64,000 nucleotides of DNA from the NCBI RefSeq assembly GCF_014117215.1, contig NZ_JACGXS010000005.1, positions 186,001-250,000 on the forward strand. Direction: 5' to 3'. The DNA is from Stenotrophomonas tumulicola. GTDB lineage: Bacteria; Pseudomonadota; Gammaproteobacteria; Xanthomonadales; Xanthomonadaceae. The notes under the pieces were generated by a model. That model was not told where the DNA came from. It saw only the letters and a program-made list of their open reading frames with translations, and did no database searches. The translations under genes and the position numbers were made by a program. Positions 36,897 to 45,798 of this stretch are shown piece by piece (positions within the stretch are counted from its first letter, which is position 1; the number at the start of each line of letters is the position of its first letter).

Positions 36897-39197
36897 ATGC
36901 CCCCTCGATCCCCAGTTCTCCGTCGCCATCCGCTGGCGCTGGCCTGTGCCGCGATGTCGCTCTGCCTGGCTGGCCCTGGCCTTGCCCAGCAAACGGCTGG
37001 AACACCCGACGCCGTTGCGCTGGATGCCATCACCGTGACCGCCGAACGACGCGAGCAGAACCTGCAGGAGGTGCCGGTTTCGGTCGGCGTGGTGCAGGGT
37101 GGGAAGATCCGCGACTACACCGCCGGTGGCGACGACACCTTGCTGGCGCTGTCCGGCAAGGTGCCCAGCTTCTACGCCGAGACCACCACCGGGCGCATCT
37201 TCCCGCGCTTCTATATCCGTGGCCTGGGCAACATCGACTTCTACCTGGGGGCCTCGCAGCCGGTGTCGATCATCCAGGACGACGTGGTGCTGGAGCACGT
37301 GGTGCTGAAGTCCAATCCGGTCTATGACGTCGACCAGATCGAAGTGCTGCGCGGCCCGCAGGGCACGCTGTTCGGCCGCAACACCACGGCGGGCATCGTC
37401 AAGTTCGACAGCATCAAGCCGAGCCAGGATCCGGGCGGCCGGGTCAGCGCCAGCTATGGCACCCATGGCAGCGTCGCAGTGGATGCAGGCTTTGGCGCGC
37501 CGATCAACGATATCGCCGCGTTCCGTGTTTCGGCCCTGTACCAGCATCGCGACGATTACGTCGACAACACCTACGACGGTCCCAGCGCCGACGGCACGGT
37601 CGCCCCGCGCAGCAATGCGATGGGCGGTTTCGACGACCGCAACGTGCGCGCACAACTGCTGCTGACGCCCACCGATGCGTTCTCGGTGCTGGCGTCGGCG
37701 CATGCGCGCGACTATGAGGGGACTTCCACGCTGTTCCTGCGCAACGCCATCACCAAGGGATCCAACCGGCCCAATGCACCGCGCGACCGGGTGTCCTACG
37801 ACGAGGCCGCCAACAATCCGCAGGCCTACAAGACCTATGGCGGTTCGGTGAAGGCGACCTACGATTTCGGCGCTACCGAACTGACCTCGATCACCGCCTA
37901 CGAGACCACCTCAGGCTACAGCCGCGGGGATACCGACGGCGGCGCGGCGCTCGACTTTCCGGTCAATGGCGTACCGAATGGCTACGGCCAATCGATGGGC
38001 CAGGTACGCGACCTGGACCAGTGGACGCAGGAGTTCCGGCTGGCCAGCACCGGCGAGGACCGCCTGAAGTGGCAGCTTGGCGCGTTCTACTTCGATGGCC
38101 GCGATACCACCGATTTCTACCAGCGCGCGTGGTTCCTGCAGGGCGCTGGGCGCAACCCGAACAACTGGGTACGCCTGCGCAACACCAATACGTCGTGGGC
38201 CGGGTTCGGCCAGCTCAGCTATGCGGTGACGGACAAGCTGACCGTCACCGCAGGCCTGCGCCAGACCCGCGATGAGAAGCGTACCCGCCTGCTGAAGACC
38301 GCCGATACCGCTGCCGGCGCGGTGACCTACCGCGGCCGCACCGACGTGGAGATGAGCGACACCACGCCGAGCTGGGACCTCAGCGCGATGTACCAGGTCA
38401 ACGACCAGGTCGGGGTGTATGCCAAGGTCGCGCGCGGTTTCCGTGGCCCGACCATCCAGGGCCGTTCTGCAGTGTTCAATTCGGACTTCACCACGGCCGA
38501 TTCGGAAACCATCCTGTCCTGGGAAGCGGGCGTGAAAAGCACGCTGTGGGACAATCGCCTGCGCTTGAACGCGACGGCATTCACCTATGCGGTGAGTGAC
38601 ATCCAGCTCAACGGTAACGATTCCGATGGCAATGGCGTGCTGTTCAACGCCGACAAGGCACGCGCCTACGGCCTGGAAGCGGACATGGAACTGCGCCCGG
38701 TCCCGAACCTGAGCCTGAGCGCGGGCCTCAGCCTGTTGCACAGCGAAGTGCAGGATGACCGCGTGTATGCGCAGGTCTGTGCGTTGAATGGCGCCGTGGT
38801 CTGCACGGTGACCGATCCGACCATCATGGTCGGCGCGAACACCTTCGCACAGATCGACGGCAACCCGTTGCCGAACGCGCCGAAGTACAACATCAACCTG
38901 GCTGCCCGTTACGATTTCCCGATCAACGATGCAGGCACGATGTTCATTTCCACCGACTGGAACAAGCAGGGCTACACCAGCTTCGTGCTTTACGATTCGG
39001 CCGAGTTCAACGCCAAGGGCGATTTCGAAGGTGGCCTGAAGGTGGGTTACTCAGGCAACTATGGCGCCTACGAAGTGGCGTTGTTCGCACGCAACATCAC
39101 CAACGAGAAAAACCTCAAGGGCGTGATCGAGAACTATATGGCAGCGGTCTACAACGAGCCGCGCACCATTGGCATTTCCCTGGACATGAACTGGTGA
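36897..39197 (+). CDS. TonB-dependent receptor
   Basis: A 766-residue outer-membrane receptor. Signal peptide ~1-31 (MSLCLAGPGLAQQ); LDAITVTAERREQNLQEVPVSV is the usual TonB-box/plug start; DQIEVLRGPQGTLFGRNTTAGIV is the plug signature; the rest is a beta barrel ending in Trp (SLDMNW). This IroN/FyuA-like plug type is common in Xanthomonadaceae TBDTs for plant or phenolic compounds as well as iron; the ligand is unknown. No transport or enzyme partner is adjacent. The ATG at 36897 is chosen because it gives the signal peptide. Confidence 0.92.
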   Translation: MPPRSPVLRRHPLALACAAMSLCLAGPGLAQQTAGTPDAVALDAITVTAERREQNLQEVPVSVGVVQGGKIRDYTAGGDDTLLALSGKVPSFYAETTTGRIFPRFYIRGLGNIDFYLGASQPVSIIQDDVVLEHVVLKSNPVYDVDQIEVLRGPQGTLFGRNTTAGIVKFDSIKPSQDPGGRVSASYGTHGSVAVDAGFGAPINDIAAFRVSALYQHRDDYVDNTYDGPSADGTVAPRSNAMGGFDDRNVRAQLLLTPTDAFSVLASAHARDYEGTSTLFLRNAITKGSNRPNAPRDRVSYDEAANNPQAYKTYGGSVKATYDFGATELTSITAYETTSGYSRGDTDGGAALDFPVNGVPNGYGQSMGQVRDLDQWTQEFRLASTGEDRLKWQLGAFYFDGRDTTDFYQRAWFLQGAGRNPNNWVRLRNTNTSWAGFGQLSYAVTDKLTVTAGLRQTRDEKRTRLLKTADTAAGAVTYRGRTDVEMSDTTPSWDLSAMYQVNDQVGVYAKVARGFRGPTIQGRSAVFNSDFTTADSETILSWEAGVKSTLWDNRLRLNATAFTYAVSDIQLNGNDSDGNGVLFNADKARAYGLEADMELRPVPNLSLSAGLSLLHSEVQDDRVYAQVCALNGAVVCTVTDPTIMVGANTFAQIDGNPLPNAPKYNINLAARYDFPINDAGTMFISTDWNKQGYTSFVLYDSAEFNAKGDFEGGLKVGYSGNYGAYEVALFARNITNEKNLKGVIENYMAAVYNEPRTIGISLDMNW

Positions 39198-39203
39198 TGG
39201 CCG

Positions 39204-39230
39204 GCAGTGACGGACCTGGTCCGTCACTGC
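39204..39230. repeat. SMAG-like palindrome between convergent genes
   Basis: GCAGTGACGGACC-TGGTCCGTCACTGC: a near-perfect 13-bp stem with a GCAG head, same subfamily as 27292-27315. It lies between the TonB receptor and rnd. Confidence 0.7.
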
Positions 39231-39258
39231 GGGGCAAGGCCCTGGCACCATCGGCGGC

Positions 39259-40332
39259 CTAGGGCAGCAGCGGCTGCAGCTTCGGTTCCAGCAGCGGCTG
39301 CCGCCAACCGGCCAATGCTGCCGGCCAGCGCCGGCTTTCCAGGTAGTTCTCCAGGTGCTTGCGCGAGGCCAGCACGCCATCGGGCAGCGCCAGGTCGCGG
39401 CTGCACTGCGCCACCGCATCCTGCAGCTTCTTCAGCGCCTGCTTGTTCGCATCGGTGGCTGGCAGCATCTGCGGTGCCTGGTCCTCGTCTTCCAGTGGCG
39501 TGTCCAGCGCCTGCCAGAGAGCGTCGGCCAGCTTGCGCGGTGCCTTGGGGAAGCGTTCGAGCAGCTTTCCCAGCGCCGCCGCGTCAGCGGGCGGCGTGCG
39601 CGCCAGGGTAACGGCAAGTTCGTTGTCGAGGATCCAGCTGCGTGGCCGGTCGCTGGCCCGCGCCTGCTGGTCGCGCCAGCGCAACAGGCGCAACAGGCGC
39701 AGCTGTGCGCTGCTGTCGAGGAACTGTGCCGATCGCATGCCCAGGTGCGGCCAGCGATCTTCATCATTGGCAACGCTGGCCAGCAGGCGCCCGGCATCGT
39801 CGGCCAGCCACTGCTGGCGTCCCTGTTCCCGCAGCCGCATGTCGATGGCATCGTGCAGGGCGAACAGGTGCTCCACGTCATCGGCGGCATACTGCAGCTG
39901 GGAGTCGGACAACGGGCGCCGCATCCAGTCCGAGCGTGTTTCGCCCTTGGCCAACGCCACGCCGGTGATTTCCTGCACCAGCTTCTGGTATCCCATGCCG
40001 CCGCCGATGCCGGCCAGCGAGGCGCCGATCTGGGTATCGAACAAGGGGCGCGGCAGCTCGCCGCAGGTGTGCTTGAACGCCACCAGGTCCTCGCTGGCGC
40101 TGTGCATGACCTTGATGATGGAGGTATCGGCCAGCCACGGTGCCAGTGCCTGCGCCATGCCCGGTGCCAGTGGATCGATCAGCAGGACGTCTTCGCCGAC
40201 GGCCATCTGCACCAGGGCCAGTTGCGGCCAGAAGGTGCGCTCGCGGATGAACTCGGTGTCCAGGCCGATGCGGGTGGGGCGCAGCTGATGGTACGCCTGC
40301 AGTTCTGCGGGGGTGTTGATCCAGGTTGCCAC
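39259..40332 (-). CDS. rnd: Ribonuclease D
   Basis: A 357-residue 3'-5' exoribonuclease of tRNA and small-RNA maturation. The DEDD exonuclease domain (~1-170) has GLDTEFIRERTFWPQLALVQ (DxE, Exo I), MHSASEDLVAFKHTCG (Exo II) and DVEHLFALHD (Exo III, preceded by QYAADD); the HRDC domain spans ~200-290. A GTG at 40332 is taken as the start (VATWINTPAELQAYH); a GAGAAG lies upstream. The open frame continues far upstream without homology, so the longer version is rejected. The start faces the FGE-like gene, 84 bases apart. Confidence 0.93.
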   Translation of the reverse strand: MATWINTPAELQAYHQLRPTRIGLDTEFIRERTFWPQLALVQMAVGEDVLLIDPLAPGMAQALAPWLADTSIIKVMHSASEDLVAFKHTCGELPRPLFDTQIGASLAGIGGGMGYQKLVQEITGVALAKGETRSDWMRRPLSDSQLQYAADDVEHLFALHDAIDMRLREQGRQQWLADDAGRLLASVANDEDRWPHLGMRSAQFLDSSAQLRLLRLLRWRDQQARASDRPRSWILDNELAVTLARTPPADAAALGKLLERFPKAPRKLADALWQALDTPLEDEDQAPQMLPATDANKQALKKLQDAVAQCSRDLALPDGVLASRKHLENYLESRRWPAALAGWRQPLLEPKLQPLLP

Positions 40333-40416
40333 GGGGCGTCTGACTTCTCGCGTTTGCTCAGGAAGGGGAGAATAGCCTAACGTCGGCCGGCACCCCCCGG
40401 CCTGAAGGAGTCGGTT

Positions 40417-42291
40417 TTGCGTCTGCCGCGCCTGTACCTGCTGTTGCCCGCCCTGTGGTTGCTGGGGGTGACCGGCTGCGGTGCGCCCGCCGAGCCGCCG
40501 GCACCGGTACCGTCCAGTCCCTCCGCCACGCCGCGGCAACCGGCTGGAGAGCCCGGGGAGGGAACGGTGACCATCGAGGGCCAGGACGAGGCCGAGACGG
40601 TCCAGCGCTGGACGCCACCTTCGGTGCAGATCGATCCCGACCAGCGTGCGCAGGCCCGGCGTGCTGCGCAGGCGGCGCTGCGCGAAGGCCGGCTGTATGC
40701 CACCGGCGATGATGCCATCCCGATCTGGCTGGCGTTGCTGGAGCAGGATCCAAGGGACCAGCGCGCGCGCGCTGGATTGCGGCAGGCACGCACGGCGTTG
40801 CTTGCGCAGGCCGATGCATTGCTGCAGCAGCAGTTGCAGCAGCGCCAGGCACTGGCCGAGGCCGCCGGGATCGCGCTGGTGCTGTTGACGATCGCGCCGG
40901 AAGACGAGCAGGTGCGCCGCCTGCAACGCCAGGTGGAAACCGCGCAGCGCGCCGTGGCATTCAACCGTGCAGGCGAGGACGACCTGCGCGCCGGGCGTAT
41001 CGGCGAGGAGGGCGATGGCGCGCTTGATAATTTCCGTGAGGCACTGGCGCTGGACCCGGACAATGCACGTGCGCGGCAAGGCCTGGCGGCGGCCGAAAGC
41101 GGGTTGATCGCGCGCGCGGAGAATGCCGCGCGCGCGGGTGATTTCGCCACCGCCGGCACCTGGCTGGCCGAAGCCAGCAAGGTACGCGATGCATCGCCCA
41201 CCATTGCCGATGCCTTCGAGCGGATCGAGGCGGTCCGCACCGCGACGCTGGCACGCCTGCGCGACCAGGGACTGCGCGACCTGGCCACGCCACAGGGCTT
41301 GAAGGCTGCTCGCGAGAAGCTGGAAGCGGCCATGCGCATCGCCTTGCCGGGCGATGCGGCGGTCGCACTGCTGCGTGGGCGCATCGAACTGGCTACCCAT
41401 TACGGCAGCTTCCGGCCCGGCCAGGTATTCAGCGATGCACTGCGCGATGGGGGCCGTGGCCCGCAGATGACCGTGGTACCCCACGGTGGTTTCCAGATGG
41501 GCGCAGGTCCCTCCGAGCCGGGTGCCAGCGACGCTGAGCGGCCATCGCACTATGTCCGCTTCGAGCGCGGCTTTGCGATGGCGATCACCGAGGTGACAGT
41601 GGCGGACTTCGCCCGCTTCGTGAAATCCGCCAACGCGCGACCGCGTGCGACCCGGCGTGGCCATTCCATCGTGTATGACGAGCGCAGCGGCAACTTCATC
41701 CGCCGCAGCGGCGTGGATTGGCAATCGGATTACGACGGTGGGCGTGCACTGGCCAACCATCCCGTGATGCATGTCAGCGTGCGCGATGCCGAGGCGTATG
41801 CCAACTGGTTGTCCGAGCAGACAGGGCGCTCGTATCGGCTGCCCAGTGAAGCCGAATTCGAGTATGCGCTGCGGGCCGGATCTTCAGGGCGGTTTCCGTG
41901 GGGCGATGCCGGCCTGCCGCCGGAAGACTCGGGCAATTTCACCGGCAGCCAGGATGTATCGCCGTCCGGCCGGCACTGGGCGAATGCCTTCATCGGTTAT
42001 GGCGATGGGTATTGGGGAGCTGCGCCGGTCGGCAGCTTCAGGCCCAATGCCTGGGGGTTGCACGACATGAGCGGCAACCTGAGCGAATGGGTGGCCGATT
42101 GCTGGCATGCCAGTTACCGGCGGGCGCCGAGCGACGGCGTGGCATGGTTCAACCCCGGCTGCCGGGGACGGGTGATCCGTGGCGGCAACTGGGCCAACGC
42201 CCCGGAACAGACCCGTGCGGCATGGCGGCAATCGCAGGATTCGGATACCACCAGCGGGCGCATCGGCTTCCGCCTGGTGCGTGGTATCTGA
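40417..42291 (+). CDS. Lipoprotein with TPR-like region and formylglycine-generating-enzyme (SUMF1) domain
   Basis: A 624-residue protein. TTG start supported by AAGGAG six bases upstream. The signal peptide ends in lipobox LGVTGC (Cys21). A Pro-rich linker is followed by helical repeats (~75-330, TPR-like, Ala-rich). The C-terminal FGE-sulfatase domain (~345-624) shows MTVVPHGGFQMG, HPVMHVSVRDAEAYANWLSE, YRLPSEAEFEYALRAG and GLHDMSGNLSEWVADCW, ending VIRGGNW...GFRLVR. The Cys pair used by true FGEs after RGGSW is absent (NWANAPEQTRAAWRQS), so a binding or scaffold role, not formylglycine formation, is inferred. An M48 protease gene follows 55 bases later. Confidence 0.85.
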   Translation: MRLPRLYLLLPALWLLGVTGCGAPAEPPAPVPSSPSATPRQPAGEPGEGTVTIEGQDEAETVQRWTPPSVQIDPDQRAQARRAAQAALREGRLYATGDDAIPIWLALLEQDPRDQRARAGLRQARTALLAQADALLQQQLQQRQALAEAAGIALVLLTIAPEDEQVRRLQRQVETAQRAVAFNRAGEDDLRAGRIGEEGDGALDNFREALALDPDNARARQGLAAAESGLIARAENAARAGDFATAGTWLAEASKVRDASPTIADAFERIEAVRTATLARLRDQGLRDLATPQGLKAAREKLEAAMRIALPGDAAVALLRGRIELATHYGSFRPGQVFSDALRDGGRGPQMTVVPHGGFQMGAGPSEPGASDAERPSHYVRFERGFAMAITEVTVADFARFVKSANARPRATRRGHSIVYDERSGNFIRRSGVDWQSDYDGGRALANHPVMHVSVRDAEAYANWLSEQTGRSYRLPSEAEFEYALRAGSSGRFPWGDAGLPPEDSGNFTGSQDVSPSGRHWANAFIGYGDGYWGAAPVGSFRPNAWGLHDMSGNLSEWVADCWHASYRRAPSDGVAWFNPGCRGRVIRGGNWANAPEQTRAAWRQSQDSDTTSGRIGFRLVRGI

Positions 42292-42346
42292 GCTAGGATG
42301 GCGGCGTGCCTGCCTGCCCCGGCGGGCCTGGCCAGGACGCATGCCG

Positions 42347-43234
42347 ATGCGCAACGACCCATTCTCCCGTTCCCCGCAGCAGCGTCCGCGTCGCGGCCTG
42401 TTCGGCAACATCCGCTGGTGGGTGCTGCTGGCATTCGCCGGCTATGCCGCCTACTACTGGTTCTCCAACCGTGCGGTGGATCCGTATACCGGCGAATCGG
42501 TGCTGATCGACAGCTCGCTGGATGCAGCGCAGGAAAAAGCGCTGGGCCTGCAGGCTTACCAGCAGATACTGGCGCAGGAGCGGCCGCTGGATCCCAACGC
42601 ACAGGTATCGCGCGACGTACGCGATATCGCCCAGCGGCTGATTGCCAAGGTGGACGTGGTGGAGGCCGCGCTGGCCAAGGAGCACGGCTTGCAGCCCGCG
42701 CATTTTTCCCGTGGTTTCGATTGGGAAGTCAACGTCATCGAGTCCGACCAGGCGAATGCCTTCTGCCTGCCGGGCGGCAAGATGGCCGTCTACACCGGGC
42801 TGGTGCCGGTGGCGCGCACGCGTGATGCGATGGCGGTGGTGATGGGGCATGAGATCGCCCATGCGCTGCTGCGTCATGGTGCGCAGCGGATGGCGCAGCA
42901 GAAGCTGACCCAGATCGGGCAGATGGCCGGGGCGGCCAGTGGCATGGACCCGCAGCAACAGCAGATGGTGATGGCGGCGATGGGATACGGCTACCTGCTG
43001 CCGTATGCACGCGGCCACGAAACCCAGGCCGATGAAGTGGGCTTGATGCTTGCCGCGGCGGCATGTTTCGACCCGCGTGAAGCGGTACCGTTGTGGGAAC
43101 GGATGGGGCAGGCCAGCGGTGGGCGCGCGCAGCCGGAATTCTCGTCCACGCACCCCAACCCGGGCACGCGCATCCAGAACCTGCAGGCCTTGATGCCCAA
43201 AGCCATGCAATACCGGCAGACGTTCTGCAGGTAG
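42347..43234 (+). CDS. M48-family metalloprotease, membrane-anchored
   Basis: A 295-residue protease. An N-terminal TM helix (~20-38, WWVLLAFAGYAAYYWF) is followed by a periplasmic M48 domain with HEIAH at 168-172 (zinc ligands and catalytic Glu) and ETQADEVGL providing the third ligand; NAFCLPGGKMAVYTGL is the family's substrate-edge strand. LoiP/BepA-type proteases act in outer-membrane quality control. ATG at 42347 is preferred over 42341 because AGGA is then correctly spaced. The stop codon TAG is part of the GTAG head of a SMAG repeat. Confidence 0.9.
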   Translation: MRNDPFSRSPQQRPRRGLFGNIRWWVLLAFAGYAAYYWFSNRAVDPYTGESVLIDSSLDAAQEKALGLQAYQQILAQERPLDPNAQVSRDVRDIAQRLIAKVDVVEAALAKEHGLQPAHFSRGFDWEVNVIESDQANAFCLPGGKMAVYTGLVPVARTRDAMAVVMGHEIAHALLRHGAQRMAQQKLTQIGQMAGAASGMDPQQQQMVMAAMGYGYLLPYARGHETQADEVGLMLAAAACFDPREAVPLWERMGQASGGRAQPEFSSTHPNPGTRIQNLQALMPKAMQYRQTFCR

Positions 43235-43290
43235 CGCCGGGCCATGCCCGGCGAGCTGCAATGATGTCGCCGGACATGGTCCGGCGCTAC
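43231..43290. repeat. Inverted pair of SMAG/REP elements between M48 gene and xseA
   Basis: Copy one 43231-43253 (GTAG, arms CGCCGGGC / GCCCGGCG) and inverted copy two 43268-43290 (ending CTAC) lie between convergent genes and can form one long or two short hairpins. The M48 stop codon TAG is bases 2-4 of the first GTAG. Confidence 0.9.
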
Positions 43291-43300
43291 CACGCCGCCG

Positions 43301-44644
43301 TTACCGCGTGGCCTTGGTCACCTGTACGTCCAGCACGCCATCGCCGAGGCGGGCCTGCAGCGCATCGCCCGGCCGTGCCTGCGCCACGCTGCGCACCAGC
43401 TGGCCATCGTCGGCGCGGGTGAGGATGCTGTAACCGCGTGCCACCGTTGCCAGCGGACTGACGGCTTCCATGGAGCGCGCCAATCCGCGCAGGCGCAGGG
43501 CATCACGCTGCAACTGGCGTTGCATGGCGGCCTGCGGCCGGCCACGCAGGCCCAGCAGCCGGCGTTGCAGCGCCTCCAGCTGGCGCTGCGGGTGGCCGCC
43601 GCGCAGCATGGCTGCGGCATGTCGCAGCCGCGCCGTGCGCTGCTGTTGCTGTTGTTGCCAGCTTGCCTGCAGGCGTCGGCCGACATCCGCATGGCGGCGC
43701 AGCAGCAACTGCAGCCGGGCCTGCGGGCTGCAGGCATTGAGCCGCAGCAGCAGGCGGTCGGCGCGCTGCATGGCCTGGGCCAGTGCATGCCGGTGCAGTT
43801 GCTGCAGCCGGGCCGCATCACGGCGCAGGCGGCGTGCCAGGTCCTGCTGGTCGGGCACCAGGAGTTCAGCCGCCACCGAGGGCGTGGGCGCGCGCAGGTC
43901 GGCGGCGAAATCGGACAGGCTGAAGTCGGTCTCGTGGCCCACTGCCGATACCACCGGCGTGCGGCTGGCAGCGATGGCCCGGGCCAGGGTTTCGTCGTTG
44001 AATGCCCACAGGTCTTCCAGCGAACCACCACCACGGGTCAGCAGGATCACGTCATAGCGTCCGCTGGCATCGGCCGCCTGCAACAGGCGCGTGATCTGCG
44101 GTGCAGCCGAGTCGCCCTGCACCAGGCTCGGCAGCAGGTCGACTTCCAGCAGTGGGAAACGCCGCGACAGCACGCTCAACACGTCGCGTACGGCAGCCCC
44201 GGTGGGCGAGGTGATCACCGCCAGGCGCTGCACGTGCGCAGGCAGCGCCTGCTTGCGCTCGGTGGCGAACAGGCCTTCTGCTTCCAGCCTTGCCTTCAAG
44301 TCCTCGAATGCGCGGCGCAGTGCGCCTTCGCCGGCTTCTTCCATGTGGTCGAGCACCATCTGGTATTCGCCACGCGCGTCATACAGGGTCACCCGGCCGC
44401 GTACCAGCACGCGCATGCCCTCGCGAGGCACGAAGCGCAGCGTGGCCGCCTTCATCCGGAACATCGCCGCGCGCAGCTGGGCGCGCGGGTCCTTCAGGGT
44501 GAAGTACATGTGCCCGGACGACGGTCGCGCCACGCTGCCCAGTTCGGCCTCTACCCAGATCGCCGGGAAGCTGCCTTCCAGCAGGTCGCGCGCCAGGGTA
44601 TTGAGCTGGCTGGGAGTGAGGACTTCTATGCTGCGCTGTTGCAT
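43301..44644 (-). CDS. xseA: Exodeoxyribonuclease VII large subunit
   Basis: A 447-residue subunit of the bidirectional single-strand-specific exonuclease. An N-terminal OB domain (~1-100, [26 protein letters not shown]) is followed by the catalytic domain with [27 protein letters not shown] and [24 protein letters not shown], and a long coiled-coil C-terminus. The ATG at 44644 starts at the conserved [13 protein letters not shown]; 44665 is an alternative. The small subunit gene is not in this window. It is 60 bases downstream of queG on the same strand. Confidence 0.96.
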   Translation of the reverse strand: MQQRSIEVLTPSQLNTLARDLLEGSFPAIWVEAELGSVARPSSGHMYFTLKDPRAQLRAAMFRMKAATLRFVPREGMRVLVRGRVTLYDARGEYQMVLDHMEEAGEGALRRAFEDLKARLEAEGLFATERKQALPAHVQRLAVITSPTGAAVRDVLSVLSRRFPLLEVDLLPSLVQGDSAAPQITRLLQAADASGRYDVILLTRGGGSLEDLWAFNDETLARAIAASRTPVVSAVGHETDFSLSDFAADLRAPTPSVAAELLVPDQQDLARRLRRDAARLQQLHRHALAQAMQRADRLLLRLNACSPQARLQLLLRRHADVGRRLQASWQQQQQQRTARLRHAAAMLRGGHPQRQLEALQRRLLGLRGRPQAAMQRQLQRDALRLRGLARSMEAVSPLATVARGYSILTRADDGQLVRSVAQARPGDALQARLGDGVLDVQVTKATR

Positions 44645-44704
44645 GGACGGACCAGGGGCTGGCATTGGAGCAGGTGGCCATGGTCGCACGTCCGCCCGGG
44701 ACGA

Positions 44705-45775
44705 TCACCCCGCGCCGTGCTGGCCCAGTGCCCATTGCACGTGCTCGCGCACCAGTGCCGAGTCGTCATCGCGTCGTGACCGCAGTGCCTGCACGGACGC
44801 TTCGGAGGTGGGTGCGTTGCCCAGTGCCACGGCGATGTTGCGCAGCCAGCGCTGGTGTCCACTGCGGCGGATCGGGCTGCCTTCGGTACGCTGCAGGAAT
44901 TCCGCCTCATCCCAGGCGAACAGTTCGTCCAGCCGTGCGCGGTCAAGGTTGTTGCGCGCGCGGAAATCGGCTTCGTCGGTGCGCTTGGCGAATTTGTTCC
45001 AGGGACACACCAGCTGGCAGTCATCGCAGCCGTAGATGCGGTTGCCGATCAGCGCACGCATGGGTTCGGGGATGGCGCCGTCGTGTTCGATCGTCAGGTA
45101 GGAAACGCAGCGGCGCGCATCCAGCCGGTGTGGCGCGGTGATCGCCTGGGTTGGGCAGACGTCGATGCAGCGCGTGCAGGTACCGCAATGCGCACTGGCC
45201 GGTGCATCGATCGGCAGCGGCAGGTCGATGTAGATCTCGCCGAGGAAGAACCAGGAGCCGCCGTTGCGGTCGATCAGGCAGGTGTGCTTGCCGATCCAGC
45301 CCAAGCCGGCATCGCGGCCAAGCGCGCGCTCCAGCACCGGCGCCGAATCGACGAAGACACGGAAGCCCAGTGGCGCCACTTCCTCGCTGATCTGCGTCGC
45401 CAGCTTTTGCAGGCGATTGCGCATCAGCTTGTGGTAATCGCGGCCCAGCGCATAGCGCGCCACGTAGGCCCGGCCCGGATCGGCCAGCGTAGCCCAGGCC
45501 TCGGTGTCGTCCTTGTGGCTGTAATCCATGCCCAGCGAGATCACCCGCACCGTTCCCGGCAGCAGTTCGGCCGGGCGCGCGCGCAGCGTGCCATGGCGCG
45601 CCATCCAGTCCATGCTTCCGTACAGGCCCTGGCCGAGCCAGTCGGCAAGGTGCGCCTCGTCTTCGCGCAGGTCGACCCCGGCGATGCCGCAACGCTGGAA
45701 GCCATGCGCACGGGCCAGCGCACGGATGCGTTGCACGGCCTGGAGCGGATCGATGGCGGGGGAAACGGGGGACAT
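44705..45775 (-). CDS. queG: Epoxyqueuosine reductase
   Basis: A 356-residue cobalamin- and Fe-S-dependent enzyme that converts epoxyqueuosine to queuosine in tRNA. The two ferredoxin-type motifs CGTCTRCIDVCPTQAI and CDDCQLVCPWNK give eight cysteines for two 4Fe-4S clusters. The N-terminal half (ISLGMDYSH; GLGWIGKHTCLIDRNGGSWFFLGEI) is the cobalamin-binding domain, and a HEAT-like C-terminal tail follows. The ATG at 45775 is preferred over longer frames that read antisense through nnrD. It is divergent from nnrD with only 23 bases between starts. Confidence 0.96.
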   Translation of the reverse strand: MSPVSPAIDPLQAVQRIRALARAHGFQRCGIAGVDLREDEAHLADWLGQGLYGSMDWMARHGTLRARPAELLPGTVRVISLGMDYSHKDDTEAWATLADPGRAYVARYALGRDYHKLMRNRLQKLATQISEEVAPLGFRVFVDSAPVLERALGRDAGLGWIGKHTCLIDRNGGSWFFLGEIYIDLPLPIDAPASAHCGTCTRCIDVCPTQAITAPHRLDARRCVSYLTIEHDGAIPEPMRALIGNRIYGCDDCQLVCPWNKFAKRTDEADFRARNNLDRARLDELFAWDEAEFLQRTEGSPIRRSGHQRWLRNIAVALGNAPTSEASVQALRSRRDDDSALVREHVQWALGQHGAG

Positions 45776-45782
45776 GCGCGCA

Positions 45783-45792
45783 AGTATAGAAT
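45783..45792. promoter_or_regulatory. Overlapping divergent -10 elements between queG and nnrD
   Basis: AGTATAGAAT holds TAGAAT for the plus strand (nnrD, ATG six bases later) and TATACT for the minus strand (queG, ATG seven bases later). Transcription starts about seven bases after each -10 would fall at or next to the start codons, implying leaderless or nearly leaderless mRNAs. Neither -35 is strong. Confidence 0.45.
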
Positions 45793-45798
45793 CCCCGG

